From Tsukamurella sp. 8F (GTDB lineage: Bacteria; Actinomycetota; Actinomycetes; Mycobacteriales; Mycobacteriaceae), in contig NZ_JARFTP010000012.1 in NCBI RefSeq assembly GCF_029167375.1, forward strand, positions 1 to 64,000: a stretch of DNA of 64,000 nt, given 5' to 3'. How positions within the stretch are numbered: the first letter of the stretch is position 1; each line of letters starts with the position of its first letter. Positions 15,278 through 24,012 of the stretch are shown in pieces. Below the pieces are notes generated by a model, which was given only the letters and a program-made list of their open reading frames with translations, was not told where the DNA came from and did no database searches. Made by a program: the position numbers and the translations under genes.

Positions 15278-16033
15278 CTACGCCGGATCCGGCTCCAGTT
15301 CCGCCGGTGCACGCCGATAGCTGGAGGTATTCGCGAGGCGGTGCCCCGGGTTGCGGATGAACGCCACGTCGAACACCGCGCCCTCGGCGGTGCGGATGAC
15401 CTGCTCACCCAGCAACACCGGCTCGCCCTCCGCGACACCCAGCAGCCGCGCGTCGTGGGTGTCCGCCTGCGAGGCCTCGAACAGGAAGGTCGACTCGCCG
15501 ATATCGATGCCGGCGGACCGCAGCATCCGATACCAGTCGACGCCGAACATGTCGCGGCGCAACAGGCCCGCCTGGGGGTAGCGCGTGTAATTGGTCGCCA
15601 GGCCCAGCGGCGCCTCGTTCAGCATGGCGACGTAGTCCACCCGCAGGACGGTGTCACCAGGCTCCACGCCGAGGCGATGGGCGATCCCGGCGTCGGCGGA
15701 GGCATCCGCCCAGTCCAGGATCCGGGTGCGCATGGCTCCGTCGAATATGCCGGTGGGAGCCGGATCGGACACACCGTGCGATTCCTGCAGGGAGACTGTG
15801 ACCTGGCGGTGCGTAGCAATGGTGCCGATGCCGCGCAGCCGCACCACCAGGCCTTCCTGCTGCAATCGGGTGAGTACGTCGCGGACCGCCGCGCGCGAGA
15901 CCTGGAACTCGGCGCGCAGCTCCTCCTCGGTCGGCAGACGCCCGTCGGGGAAGCCGTCGGTGACGATCTGCGTGCGCAGCGCGTCGTGCACGCGGCGTGA
16001 TACGAACGAGCGGGGCTGAGGCGGGTCGGCCAT
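15278..16033 (-). CDS. GntR-family regulator with UTRA domain (2)
   Basis: A 251-aa regulator. The winged helix is at about 9-75 (SRAAVRDVLTRLQQEGLVVR), followed by a UTRA effector domain at about 95-240. The ATG at 16033 is chosen; another at 16051 would add six residues, and neither has a clear ribosome-binding site. It is the first gene of the minus-strand island operon, about 110 bp upstream of the second GntR gene. Two paralogous regulators at the head of one operon could form heterodimers or respond to different intermediates (inference). Confidence 0.85.
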   Translation of the reverse strand: MADPPQPRSFVSRRVHDALRTQIVTDGFPDGRLPTEEELRAEFQVSRAAVRDVLTRLQQEGLVVRLRGIGTIATHRQVTVSLQESHGVSDPAPTGIFDGAMRTRILDWADASADAGIAHRLGVEPGDTVLRVDYVAMLNEAPLGLATNYTRYPQAGLLRRDMFGVDWYRMLRSAGIDIGESTFLFEASQADTHDARLLGVAEGEPVLLGEQVIRTAEGAVFDVAFIRNPGHRLANTSSYRRAPAELEPDPA

Positions 16034-16187
16034 GCATTCAGCATTCAGCATCGTGCGAGATCCGCAAGCGGGAGCGCCCGGTCGGCTGGACCGGCAGCCG
16101 CCGCTCGGGGTGCTGCCGCGCCCCACCTGTCGGGGAGCCGCGGTGTCAGAGGCCGGTGGGCCGGAACAGCGGGGCCCGGTCCAGCAC

Positions 16188-16259
16188 GGGGTGTGGTTCG
16201 GCTAGTGGCGACCGTTCCGCAACGCCGTGACGGGGCACGACATCCGATGTCACCACGCC
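16188..16259 (+). repeat. Flanking direct repeat, copy B (right end of amide island)
   Basis: Degenerate second copy of 5042-5118 in direct orientation. It contains the pmmB stop codon (16250-16252) at its right end. To its left is a remnant of the start of the membrane-protein gene: the ATG is lost and an in-frame TAG is present. This suggests the ancestral order pmmB then membrane protein, split by the island. Confidence 0.7.
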
Positions 16260-18031
16260 CGCACCGCCTCGGTCACGGAGTCCAGGCGTTTCTGCGCGGA
16301 ACTCCTTGCCTCTGAGACGGAGCCGTGCTCGACCACCTCGAGGTAGAACTTGGCCTTGGGCTCGGTGCCCGACGGGCGGACGGTGATTCGCACACCGTCG
16401 CCGGTGAACACCAGGGCGTCTGCGGCGGGCCGAGCCGTGAGCAGATCCGCGACGGCGAGCGGGACACCGGCCGCCGACGGCGGCGGGTCGGCCCGCAGCC
16501 GGGCCATCAGGCTCGCGATCTGAGCCACGTCGGTGACGCGCCGCGACACCTGGGCGGTGAGATGCACGCCGTGCCGGGCGTAGAGATCGTCCAGCGCATC
16601 GAACACGGTGCGTCCCTGGGACTTCAATGCCGCCGCGTATGCCGCTGCGACGACCGCCGCGGAGATGCCGTCCTTGTCCCGCACCGCGTCCGGATCCACC
16701 GCGAGGCCCAGCGCCTCTTCGTACGCGAACACGAGCCCATCACCCGCGCGCATCAGGTTCTTGAAGCCGGTGAGCGTTCGCGCACACCGCGCGCCGCGCC
16801 CGGCCGCGATTGCGCCCAGCAGCTCGGAGCTCACGATCGTGGTGGCCACCAGTGGATCCCGCGCGTCGGAGGATGCCAGCACGTGATCCCCTAGGAGCGC
16901 GCCCGCTTGATCGCCGGTGAGCATGCTCCACCCGCCCAGGTCGCGGGTATCGCTCGCCCGCCAGGTCGTGCGGGCGCCGATGGCACACCGATCGGCATCG
17001 GGGTCGAGTGCGATGGCGATGTCGGCGTCCACCCGCTCCGCAAGCGCCAGCAGCAGGTCCGTCGCGCCGGGTTCCTCCGGGTTGGGGAACGATACCGTCG
17101 GGAAGGCACCGTCGGGTGCGAACTGCTCGTCCACGAGGTGTACATCGGTGAAACCGCTGCGCTGCAACGCCTCGACGGCGGGGGCGCCGCCGACGCCGTG
17201 CATAGGCGTCAGTGCGATCCGTAGGTCGCGCGGCCCGTCCCCGGCCCGCGACGCTGCGCGATCCAGATACAGGTCCGCCAGCGCGAGTGCTCGTTCATCC
17301 GACACCACGGGAGTCCGCGAGATCGCGGAAGCCGGGGGCGCAGAGGCGATCAGCGCCTCGATCTCGCGGTCCGCCGGCGCGGTCAGCTGCGGCCCACCCG
17401 ACACGTACACCTTGTATCCGTTGTCGGCAGGTGGGTTGTGCGAGGCCGTGATCTGGATACCCGCGGCGGCGTCGAAATGCCGTGTCGCGAACGCGACGTA
17501 CGGCGTCGGTGCCGGATCCGGCAGGGCTATCACCGAGAAACCCTGCGCTGCCAAGACCTCGGTGGCCGCCGCGAAGAACTCCTCCGAACCGTGCCGCGCA
17601 TCCCGGCCGACCACCACTGCCGAACCACCCAGGCATCTTGCCGAGAGCCACGAACCGACCGCCCAGGTCGCCCGCGTCACTGTCGCCACGTTCATCCCGG
17701 CGGGTCCGCCGCGGACCGGGCCACGCAGGCCGGCTGTACCGAAAGTCAGTGGGGTGGAGAATCTCTCGACGATATCATCGGCGGACAGAGCGGCTACCTC
17801 GGCGCGCGTAACAGGGTCCGGGTCACCATCGATCCAGGCGCGCACGTCCTCCGCGGCGACGTTCGTTCCGCTCCCGGCGCCGGTTACGTTCGGCCCGCTC
17901 GCTCCGCTCCCGGCGCCGGTGACGTTCGGCCCGCTCGCTCCGCTCCCGGCGCCGGTGACGTTCGGCCCGCTCGCTCCGCTCCCGGCGCCGGTGACGTTCG
18001 GCCCGCTCGCTCCGCTCCCGGCGCCGGTCAT
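16250..18031 (-). CDS. pmmB: Phosphomannomutase/phosphoglucomutase with N-terminal tandem repeat
   Basis: A 593-aa alpha-D-phosphohexomutase interconverting hexose 1- and 6-phosphates; family members also act on pentose phosphates. The phosphoserine loop [13 protein letters not shown] and the metal loop DPDADRC are intact, and the C-terminal phosphate loop RPSGTEPK is present. Residues 2-57 are four copies of a 12-residue unit ([12 protein letters not shown]) plus a partial one. Without them the protein is about 535 residues, close to the recalled length of M. tuberculosis PmmB (Rv3308). The ATG at 18031 overlaps the deoD stop codon by ATGA. This supports translation of the repeat, though a start after it cannot be excluded. 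Confidence 0.92.
   Translation of the reverse strand: MTGAGSGASGPNVTGAGSGASGPNVTGAGSGASGPNVTGAGSGASGPNVTGAGSGTNVAAEDVRAWIDGDPDPVTRAEVAALSADDIVERFSTPLTFGTAGLRGPVRGGPAGMNVATVTRATWAVGSWLSARCLGGSAVVVGRDARHGSEEFFAAATEVLAAQGFSVIALPDPAPTPYVAFATRHFDAAAGIQITASHNPPADNGYKVYVSGGPQLTAPADREIEALIASAPPASAISRTPVVSDERALALADLYLDRAASRAGDGPRDLRIALTPMHGVGGAPAVEALQRSGFTDVHLVDEQFAPDGAFPTVSFPNPEEPGATDLLLALAERVDADIAIALDPDADRCAIGARTTWRASDTRDLGGWSMLTGDQAGALLGDHVLASSDARDPLVATTIVSSELLGAIAAGRGARCARTLTGFKNLMRAGDGLVFAYEEALGLAVDPDAVRDKDGISAAVVAAAYAAALKSQGRTVFDALDDLYARHGVHLTAQVSRRVTDVAQIASLMARLRADPPPSAAGVPLAVADLLTARPAADALVFTGDGVRITVRPSGTEPKAKFYLEVVEHGSVSEARSSAQKRLDSVTEAVRAW
17861..18027 (-). repeat. 36-bp tandem repeat (4 units plus a partial) inside pmmB start
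   Basis: Four 36-bp units run from 17883 to 18026, nearly identical, preceded by a fifth unit carrying an internal deletion (from 17861). Each unit contains CGCTCGCTCCGCTCCCGG. The unit length keeps the pmmB frame open, so copy-number change would lengthen or shorten the protein by 12 residues without breaking it. Confidence 0.9.
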
Positions 18032-18882
18032 GACGATCCCGCCACCACATCGGCGAGCAGACCGCCCATGCGCTCGGCCGCAGCGCGGCCTGCGGCGAGC
18101 ACCTCCTCATGGTCCAGTGGCTCGCCCGTGATCCCGGCCGCAAGGTTCGTCACCAGCGAGACCCCAAGTACCGCAGCTCCTTCCGCGCGGGCGGCGATCG
18201 TCTCATGGACCGTCGACATGCCGACCAGGTCCGCGCCGAGCGTCCGTAGCATGCGGATCTCCGCGGGCGTCTCGTAGTGCGGGCCAGGCAGGCCTGCGTA
18301 CACGCCCTCGGCGAGCGACGGGTCCACGTGTCGCGCTGCCTCGCGCAGGGCGGGGGAGTAGGCGTCGACGAGATCGACGAACTGCGCGCCGCGTAGCGGC
18401 GACCGCGCCGTGAGGTTGAGATGATCCGAGATGAGCACGGGCTGGCCCACCGACATGTCGTCCCGTAGACCGCCCGCGGCGTTCGTGAGGATCACCGTCC
18501 TCGCCCCGGCCGCGCACGCGGTCCGGACCGGGTGCACCACGCGGGACAGGTCGTGCCCCTCGTAGGCGTGGGTGCGGCCCAGCAGCACCAGCACGCGCGA
18601 GTCGCCGACGTGTGCCACGTAGGCGACTCCGCGGTGCCCCGCCGCGGTGGGCGGAGCGAACGACGGCAGCTCCGCCATAGGCACCGTCGCCGCCAGGCGA
18701 CCCCGCGCGAGCAGCGCGTCCGCCGCGGGCGCCCAGCCGGAACCGAGGACGACGGCCACGTCGACCGCGTCGCCGTCGAATCCCTGACCCGCGGCCCGCG
18801 TCAGTAGCGCGTCCGCCGCCTCCGCCGCGGCCGCCGCGGGGTCCTCGAGTCCGGTGTCCCGCGCCGTCCGATCGTCGACCAT
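18028..18882 (-). CDS. deoD: Purine nucleoside phosphorylase
   Basis: A 284-aa trimeric-type (PNP/MTAP family) phosphorylase that splits inosine and guanosine with phosphate into base and ribose 1-phosphate. Visible motifs are the phosphate-site VLGSGW near residue 45, [15 protein letters not shown] and SDHLNLT. It is followed by pmmB with a 4-bp overlap, linking nucleoside salvage to ribose-phosphate isomerisation. The ATG at 18882 is 41 bp from the divergent hydratase start. Confidence 0.93.
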   Translation of the reverse strand: MVDDRTARDTGLEDPAAAAAEAADALLTRAAGQGFDGDAVDVAVVLGSGWAPAADALLARGRLAATVPMAELPSFAPPTAAGHRGVAYVAHVGDSRVLVLLGRTHAYEGHDLSRVVHPVRTACAAGARTVILTNAAGGLRDDMSVGQPVLISDHLNLTARSPLRGAQFVDLVDAYSPALREAARHVDPSLAEGVYAGLPGPHYETPAEIRMLRTLGADLVGMSTVHETIAARAEGAAVLGVSLVTNLAAGITGEPLDHEEVLAAGRAAAERMGGLLADVVAGSS

Positions 18883-18923
18883 GGTGCCCGATGCTATATC
18901 GCGTAACCGTTATGGTTGTCGCC

Positions 18924-19634
18924 ATGCCCTATCTCGTGCGCGACGACGACGTCTTCATCCTCTACCTCGGCGATGAGGGCGTGGAGTTGTCCGCGACCAA
19001 CCCCGAGAACCGCTTCACACCGGAGTGGATCGACGCCGTCGAGGCGCAGCTCGACGAGGTGGAGGCGCAGGCCGCGCGCACGCCCGGCGCCCTCGTCGTG
19101 ACGGCGACGGGCAAGTTCTTCAGCAACGGCCTCGACGTGGGCCACATCGCGGCGCACCTCGACGAGCTGCCGCAGTACCTCGACACCGTGCACAGGCTCT
19201 ACAGCCGCCTGCTGACCATGCCGATGACCACTATCGCCGCCGTGAACGGCCACGCGTTCGGAGCCGGCGCGATGCTGGCCCTGTCCTGCGACGCGGCCGT
19301 GATGCGCTCCGACCGCGGCTTCTGGTGCCTGCCGGAGCTTGGTCTGAAGATGAGCTTCACCGTCGGTATGGCGTCGCTGCTGCGCACGCGGATGCCCTAC
19401 CAGACCGCGGTCGAGGCGATGACCACCGCGCGCCGCTACGGCGGCCCCGACGCGCAGGACGCGGGCATCGTGGCGGCGGTCGCCGAGGCCGGGGAACTGC
19501 TGCACGCCGCCGTCACTCAGGCCCGCGGGAACGCCGGTGCCGACGGCCCGACGCTGCGCAAGATCAAGACCGCGCTGCACGCGCCGCTGCTCGCCGACCT
19601 CGCGACGCCGCCCGCGCCGATGTCCTTCGGCTGA
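18924..19634 (+). CDS. Enoyl-CoA hydratase/isomerase family protein
   Basis: A 236-aa crotonase-fold protein. The CoA/oxyanion-hole segments appear as GKFFSNGLD and NGHAFGAGAML. PELGLKMSF carries a Glu at the usual hydratase acid/base position. Length is short for the family and the C-terminus is compact. ATG 18924 is used; an in-frame ATG at 18912 adds four residues. An AT-rich TATATC hexamer lies near 18895, so transcription may start within a few bases of the start codon. Substrate unknown. It starts 2 bp before the amidohydrolase gene that follows, so they are co-transcribed. Confidence 0.88.
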   Translation: MPYLVRDDDVFILYLGDEGVELSATNPENRFTPEWIDAVEAQLDEVEAQAARTPGALVVTATGKFFSNGLDVGHIAAHLDELPQYLDTVHRLYSRLLTMPMTTIAAVNGHAFGAGAMLALSCDAAVMRSDRGFWCLPELGLKMSFTVGMASLLRTRMPYQTAVEAMTTARRYGGPDAQDAGIVAAVAEAGELLHAAVTQARGNAGADGPTLRKIKTALHAPLLADLATPPAPMSFG

Positions 19635-19635
19635 C

Positions 19636-20802
19636 ATGGCCGGTCCCCTGGCGGGGGTCGTGGCCGAGCACGAGGCCGATCTGCTGGCGCTGAGCCACGA
19701 CCTACACGCACACCCGGAACTCGCGTTCGCCGAACACCGTTCGGCGGCGCTCGTCGCCGACGCTCTGGCTGCCGGCGGTTTCGAGGTGACCCGAGGCATC
19801 GTGGGCCTCGACACGGCGTTCGTCGCGACCGCCGGATCCGGAGACATGCGTGTCGGGGTGTTCGCCGAGTACGACGCCCTGCCCGGGATCGGGCACGCGT
19901 GCGGCCACAATGTCATCGCGGCGGCCGCCGTGGGGGCGGGGCTCGCTCTCGCGTCCGTCGCCGACGAGCTGGGGATAACCGTCGAGGTGTACGGCACGCC
20001 CGCCGAGGAGAGCGGCGGCGGCAAGGTGCTGATGCTCCAGCGCGGCGCGTTCGACGGCCTCGCCTGTGCGGGCATGGTGCACCCGGGGCCATTCGACGTG
20101 GCGGGCGCGCGATCGTTCGCCCTTGCGGACCTGGCGGTCGAGTACATGGGCCGGCGGTCGCACGCATCGGCCGCACCGCATCTCGGGCGCAACGCGGGCG
20201 ATGCTGTGACCATCGCACAGGTCGCGATCGGGTTGTTGCGGCAGCATCTCGAGCCCGGACAGCAGCTGCACGGCATCGTGTCCAGCGGCGGCGAGGCGCC
20301 GAACATCGTCCCCGGCGCGGCCGAGCTGCTCTACTACCTGCGCGCCGACAGCGCAGACTCGGTTACGCGCCTGCGGGAGCGCGCGGAGGCCTGCTTCGCG
20401 GCCGGAGCCGTCGCGACGGGGTGCACACACCGCGTGCACGAGGTCTCCCCGCTCTACACCGAACTCGTGCCCGACCCGTGGCTGACGGATGCGTACCGCG
20501 CCGCCGTGGTCTCGCTGGGCCGGGAACCCGTCCCGGCTGCCGACGAGGTGCGGCATCCCGTCGGCAGCACCGACATGGGGAACGTGTCGCACGCGATCCC
20601 GTCGATCCACCCCCTGATCGGGTTGGAGGCCGGCGGCGCGGTGACCCACCAGCCCGAGTTCGCCGACGCGGCCGCGGGGCCGTCCGCCGACCTCGCTGTG
20701 ACCGACGGTGCGCTCGCCCTGGCCACCGCGTTCGCGGCGGCGGCCTCCGACCCCGACCAGCGGCGGCGGCTGATCGATCGAGGAAACGGAGGAGAGGCGT
20801 GA
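19636..20802 (+). CDS. M20-family amidohydrolase (AmiB1-like)
   Basis: A 388-aa di-metal hydrolase of the M20D family (N-acyl amino acid or aminobenzoyl-glutamate hydrolase group). Metal ligands appear in YDALPGIGHACGHN, PAEESGGG and the later VGSTDMGNVSH; the central dimerisation domain contains GRRSHASAAP. It corresponds by position and length to M. tuberculosis AmiB1 (Rv3306c). The start ATG is 1 bp after the hydratase stop. The next hydrolase overlaps its end by GTGA. The physiological substrate is not known. Confidence 0.9.
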   Translation: MAGPLAGVVAEHEADLLALSHDLHAHPELAFAEHRSAALVADALAAGGFEVTRGIVGLDTAFVATAGSGDMRVGVFAEYDALPGIGHACGHNVIAAAAVGAGLALASVADELGITVEVYGTPAEESGGGKVLMLQRGAFDGLACAGMVHPGPFDVAGARSFALADLAVEYMGRRSHASAAPHLGRNAGDAVTIAQVAIGLLRQHLEPGQQLHGIVSSGGEAPNIVPGAAELLYYLRADSADSVTRLRERAEACFAAGAVATGCTHRVHEVSPLYTELVPDPWLTDAYRAAVVSLGREPVPAADEVRHPVGSTDMGNVSHAIPSIHPLIGLEAGGAVTHQPEFADAAAGPSADLAVTDGALALATAFAAAASDPDQRRRLIDRGNGGEA

Positions 20803-21971
20803 AGTACATCGCGCACGTCGACGACTGGCTGACGCGAAAGGGAGAGTGGCTCCGCGAGTTCCGGCGCGACGTCCACGCCCACCCAGAGCTTTCGTGGCAG
20901 GAGCGGCGCACCACGGAGCTGGTGTTCGAGGCGCTCACTGCGGCCGGCCTGCATCCTCGTCGCCTCTCGACGACCGGGCTCGTGTGCGACCTCGGACCGT
21001 CCGAAGGCCCGCGGATCGCGCTGCGCGCCGATATGGACGCCCTGCCGATCCACGAGGACACGGGGCTGCCGTTCGCGTCGACCTCCGCGGGCGTCTCGCA
21101 TGCGTGCGGCCACGACCTGCATACCTCGATCCTGCTCGGCACCGGCCTCGCGCTGGCCACGGTGCCCGAGCTGCCGATCGGCGTGCGACTCGTGTTCCAG
21201 CCCGCAGAGGAGGTCATGCCCGGCGGCGCGTTGTCGGCCGTGCGCGATGGCGTGCTCGACGGGGTCTCGAAGATCTTCGCGCTGCATTGTGATCCGCGGA
21301 TCGAGGTGGGAAAGGTCGGCGTCCGTAGCGGGCCGATCACGTCTGCCGCCGATCACCTGGAGGTCGTGCTGCACTCGGCCGGCGGCCACACGTCGCGCCC
21401 GCACCTGACGTCGGACCTCATCTACGGGCTCGGGACCGTCATCGTCGGGCTGCCCGGTGTGCTGTCGAGGCGGATCGACCCGCGGTCCGGCACCGTGATG
21501 GTGTGGGGCGCCGCGAACGGCGGCTCCGCGCCCAATGCGATACCCCAGATCGGGCGGCTGAACGGTACCGTCCGTACCGGCGAGCACCATGTGTGGGAGA
21601 TCCTCGAGCCCCTGGTCCGCGAGGCGGTCGACGGCATGCTCGGCCCATTGCGACTGAAGTACGAGGTCAACTACACGCGCGGGGTGCCGCCGGTGATCAA
21701 CGACGAGGCCGCCACGGCCACGATCGCCGCCGCGGCCCGGGCGTTCGACCCGGAAGGCGTCACCGACACCCCGCAGTCCGGCGGTGGCGAGGACTTCTCG
21801 TGGTACCTGGAGGATGTGCCCGGAGCGATGGCCAGGCTCGGCGTCTGGCCCGGCGAGGGGCCGCAGCACGACATCCACCAACCCGATTTCATCGCGGACG
21901 AGCGCGCGCTGGAGACCGGTGTGCGGATCCTCTACGGCATCGTCTTCGAGAGCGGTTCGGAACTCGGCTGA
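20799..21971 (+). CDS. M20-family amidohydrolase (AmiA1-like)
   Basis: A 390-aa paralogue of the preceding enzyme, nearer the IAA-amino-acid/hippurate hydrolase type. Motifs: RADMDALPIHEDTGLPF, SHACGHDLHTS, FQPAEEVMPGG, GGHTSRPH and GGGEDFSWYL. The GTG start at 20799 follows a GGAGGAG ribosome-binding site and overlaps the previous stop. A later start would lose the helix before DVHAHPELSW. It corresponds to AmiA1 (Rv3305c) by context. Confidence 0.9.
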   Translation: MKYIAHVDDWLTRKGEWLREFRRDVHAHPELSWQERRTTELVFEALTAAGLHPRRLSTTGLVCDLGPSEGPRIALRADMDALPIHEDTGLPFASTSAGVSHACGHDLHTSILLGTGLALATVPELPIGVRLVFQPAEEVMPGGALSAVRDGVLDGVSKIFALHCDPRIEVGKVGVRSGPITSAADHLEVVLHSAGGHTSRPHLTSDLIYGLGTVIVGLPGVLSRRIDPRSGTVMVWGAANGGSAPNAIPQIGRLNGTVRTGEHHVWEILEPLVREAVDGMLGPLRLKYEVNYTRGVPPVINDEAATATIAAAARAFDPEGVTDTPQSGGGEDFSWYLEDVPGAMARLGVWPGEGPQHDIHQPDFIADERALETGVRILYGIVFESGSELG

Positions 21972-21988
21972 ACGGGATCCGGCCCGCG

Positions 21989-22474
21989 CTAGTCCGCCGA
22001 GGCGCCGGGCCCGGGGCCGACGTTGCGGGACTCGCGCGTCCGCAGCGCCAGGACGTAGTCGTCGGGTGCGCCGGCGATCTCCGCGGCGTCGGCCATCACG
22101 CCCAGGTAGCGCGCCGAGGGTAGGCCGCCCTCGAACGCGTCGAGCACATACAGCCACGCGAGGGTCGAACCGCCGCCCACGAGGTCGACCCGCGCCTTCA
22201 CCTTGACGTGGATCCCGAGTTCGGAGCCCTCCCAGCGGTCGAGGGACCGCTCGTCCTCGTTGGTGACGTCGTAGAGCACCACGAAGACCTTGGCCTCCGG
22301 GTCGTCGAGGTCCTCGGTGACGGTGGCCAGCGCGCCCTCCCAGCCGATGTCGCCGCCGCCGAAGGTCAGCCGCCACCCACGCAACCACCCGGTACCGGAC
22401 ATGGGAGAGTGGGGTGCGCGCTCCGCCATCTGGTCGGGATGCATGTTGGATCCATAAGCGGCGTAAATCGGCAC
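21989..22474 (-). CDS. Gamma-glutamylcyclotransferase-fold protein (Rv3304-like)
   Basis: A 161-aa protein beginning VPIYAAYGSNM, the YGSNM substrate-loop signature of the GGCT-like fold. The GTG at 22474 is chosen because the signature must be close to the N-terminus; the frame above it is antisense filler. Family members cleave gamma-glutamyl amines or have lost activity; the specific reaction is not predictable. It converges on the AmiA1-like gene 17 bp away and is divergent from lpdA. Position and size match Rv3304 of M. tuberculosis as recalled. Confidence 0.85.
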   Translation of the reverse strand: MPIYAAYGSNMHPDQMAERAPHSPMSGTGWLRGWRLTFGGGDIGWEGALATVTEDLDDPEAKVFVVLYDVTNEDERSLDRWEGSELGIHVKVKARVDLVGGGSTLAWLYVLDAFEGGLPSARYLGVMADAAEIAGAPDDYVLALRTRESRNVGPGPGASAD

Positions 22475-22559
22475 ACCCGAGACTGTAGCCGCCCGCGCCG
22501 CGCGGCGTGGCAACCCTTACCGCGGCCCCGGGCGCCGCGACGCGTTACCGTTTCAAACC

Positions 22560-23963
22560 ATGACCAACATCGTGATCATGGGCGGCGGACCGGCGGGATA
22601 CGAGGCGGCCCTGGTGGCGGTGGCGCACGGTGGGGACGTCACCGTCGTGGAGGCCGACGGTATCGGCGGCGCGTGCGTTCTGTACGACTGCGTACCGTCC
22701 AAGACCTTCATCGCGTCGACCGGGATCCGGACCGAGACGCGCCGGGCCGTCGACCTGGGGATCGACCTACAGTTCGACACGGTCCGGATCGACGTCGCCC
22801 AGATCCACGGCCGCGTCAAGAACCTCGCGGCCGCGCAGTCTGCGGACATCCGTTCCCGGCTGGTCGAGGAGGGTGTCCGCATCCTCACCGGCACAGCGTC
22901 GCTTGCCGCGGCCGACGCGGGCATGGCGCAGCACAAGGTACACGTCACCACGCCGACCGGCGGAGAGATCACTCTCGACGCCGACGTCGTGCTGGTCGCG
23001 ACGGGCGCGTCCCCGCGGGTGATGGACACCGCCCGGCCCGACGGGGAGCGCATCTTGACGTGGCGCCAGCTGTACGACCTCGAGGAGTTGCCCACGCACC
23101 TCGTCGTGGTGGGTTCGGGCGTCACGGGCGCCGAGTTCGTCCACGCCTACACCGAGTTGGGCATCAAGGTCACCCTCGTGAGCTCGCGCGATCGCGTCCT
23201 GCCCGGTGAGGACGAGGATGCAGCGCTCGTGCTCGAGGACGCCCTCGTCGACCGCGGCGTCACGCTGATGAAGAAGTCGTACGCCGCTGCCGTGGACCGC
23301 ACCGACGACGGCGTCGTCGTCACCCTGACAGACGGCCGTACCGTCACCGGCTCGCACTGTCTCATGACGGTCGGCTCGGTGCCCAACACGTCCGGGATCG
23401 GGCTCGAGGAGGTCGGGCTGGAGGTCGACGGACGCGGCTACATCCCCGTGGACCGCGTATCCCGTACCAAGGTGCCCGGCATCTACGCGGCCGGCGACTG
23501 CACCGGGGTGCTGCCGCTCGCTTCGGTGGCCGCCATGCAAGGTCGCATCGCGATGTATCACGCTCTGGGCGAAGGGGTCTCGCCCATCAAGCTGAAGACG
23601 GTGTCATCGGCCATCTTCACGCGTCCGGAGATCGCCACCGTCGGCGTGTCGCAGGTGGCGATCGACAACGGCGTTTTCCAGGCGCGCACCGTCATGCTGC
23701 CGCTCGCCACCAATCCGCGCGCCAAGATGAGCGGCAACAAGCGCGGTTTCGTGAAGGTCTTCTGCCGTCCCAATACCGGCGTCGTCATCGGCGGTGTCGT
23801 GGTGGCGCCCAACGCATCCGAGCTGATCCTGCCGATCGCGCTCGCGGTGCAGAACGCGATCACCGTGGACGACGTGGCGCAGACGCTGTCGGTCTACCCC
23901 TCCCTCTCGGGCTCCGTCACCGAGGCCGCCCGCCAGCTGATGCGCCAGGACGACCTGGCCTGA
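22560..23963 (+). CDS. lpdA: NAD(P)H quinone reductase LpdA-type flavoprotein
   Basis: A 467-aa pyridine nucleotide-disulfide oxidoreductase-fold protein with FAD-binding MGGGPAGYEAA at the N-terminus and VVGSGVTGAEF for NAD(P)H. It has a second FAD motif ending in AAGDCTG and a C-terminal dimerisation domain. Cys39 and Cys44 form a C-x4-C pair in the disulfide position. The C-terminal His-Glu dyad of true lipoamide dehydrogenases is missing: SVYPSLSGSVTEAA replaces the HAHPT-SE type motif. As I recall, M. tuberculosis LpdA (Rv3303c) lacks one of the two cysteines; here both are present. The ATG at 22560 has almost no visible leader, so a leaderless transcript is possible. Confidence 0.93.
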   Translation: MTNIVIMGGGPAGYEAALVAVAHGGDVTVVEADGIGGACVLYDCVPSKTFIASTGIRTETRRAVDLGIDLQFDTVRIDVAQIHGRVKNLAAAQSADIRSRLVEEGVRILTGTASLAAADAGMAQHKVHVTTPTGGEITLDADVVLVATGASPRVMDTARPDGERILTWRQLYDLEELPTHLVVVGSGVTGAEFVHAYTELGIKVTLVSSRDRVLPGEDEDAALVLEDALVDRGVTLMKKSYAAAVDRTDDGVVVTLTDGRTVTGSHCLMTVGSVPNTSGIGLEEVGLEVDGRGYIPVDRVSRTKVPGIYAAGDCTGVLPLASVAAMQGRIAMYHALGEGVSPIKLKTVSSAIFTRPEIATVGVSQVAIDNGVFQARTVMLPLATNPRAKMSGNKRGFVKVFCRPNTGVVIGGVVVAPNASELILPIALAVQNAITVDDVAQTLSVYPSLSGSVTEAARQLMRQDDLA

Positions 23964-24012
23964 GCCCGCGCGGAGCGCTGCGCGGCTGCGGGTGCGGGCG
24001 TAAGGTCTGCGC

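Noticed and set aside
17861-18027. CRISPR-like array
   Set aside because: The units are directly adjacent with no spacers and stay in the pmmB reading frame; it is a coding minisatellite.
22560-23963. Dihydrolipoamide dehydrogenase of pyruvate dehydrogenase
   Set aside because: The C-terminal His-Glu dyad is absent and the context matches lpdA (Rv3303c), not a dehydrogenase complex.
23964-23999. Hairpin between lpdA and the deaminase
   Set aside because: GCCCGC and GCGGGC are only 6 bp with a 24-base loop in very GC-rich DNA; too weak to call a terminator.
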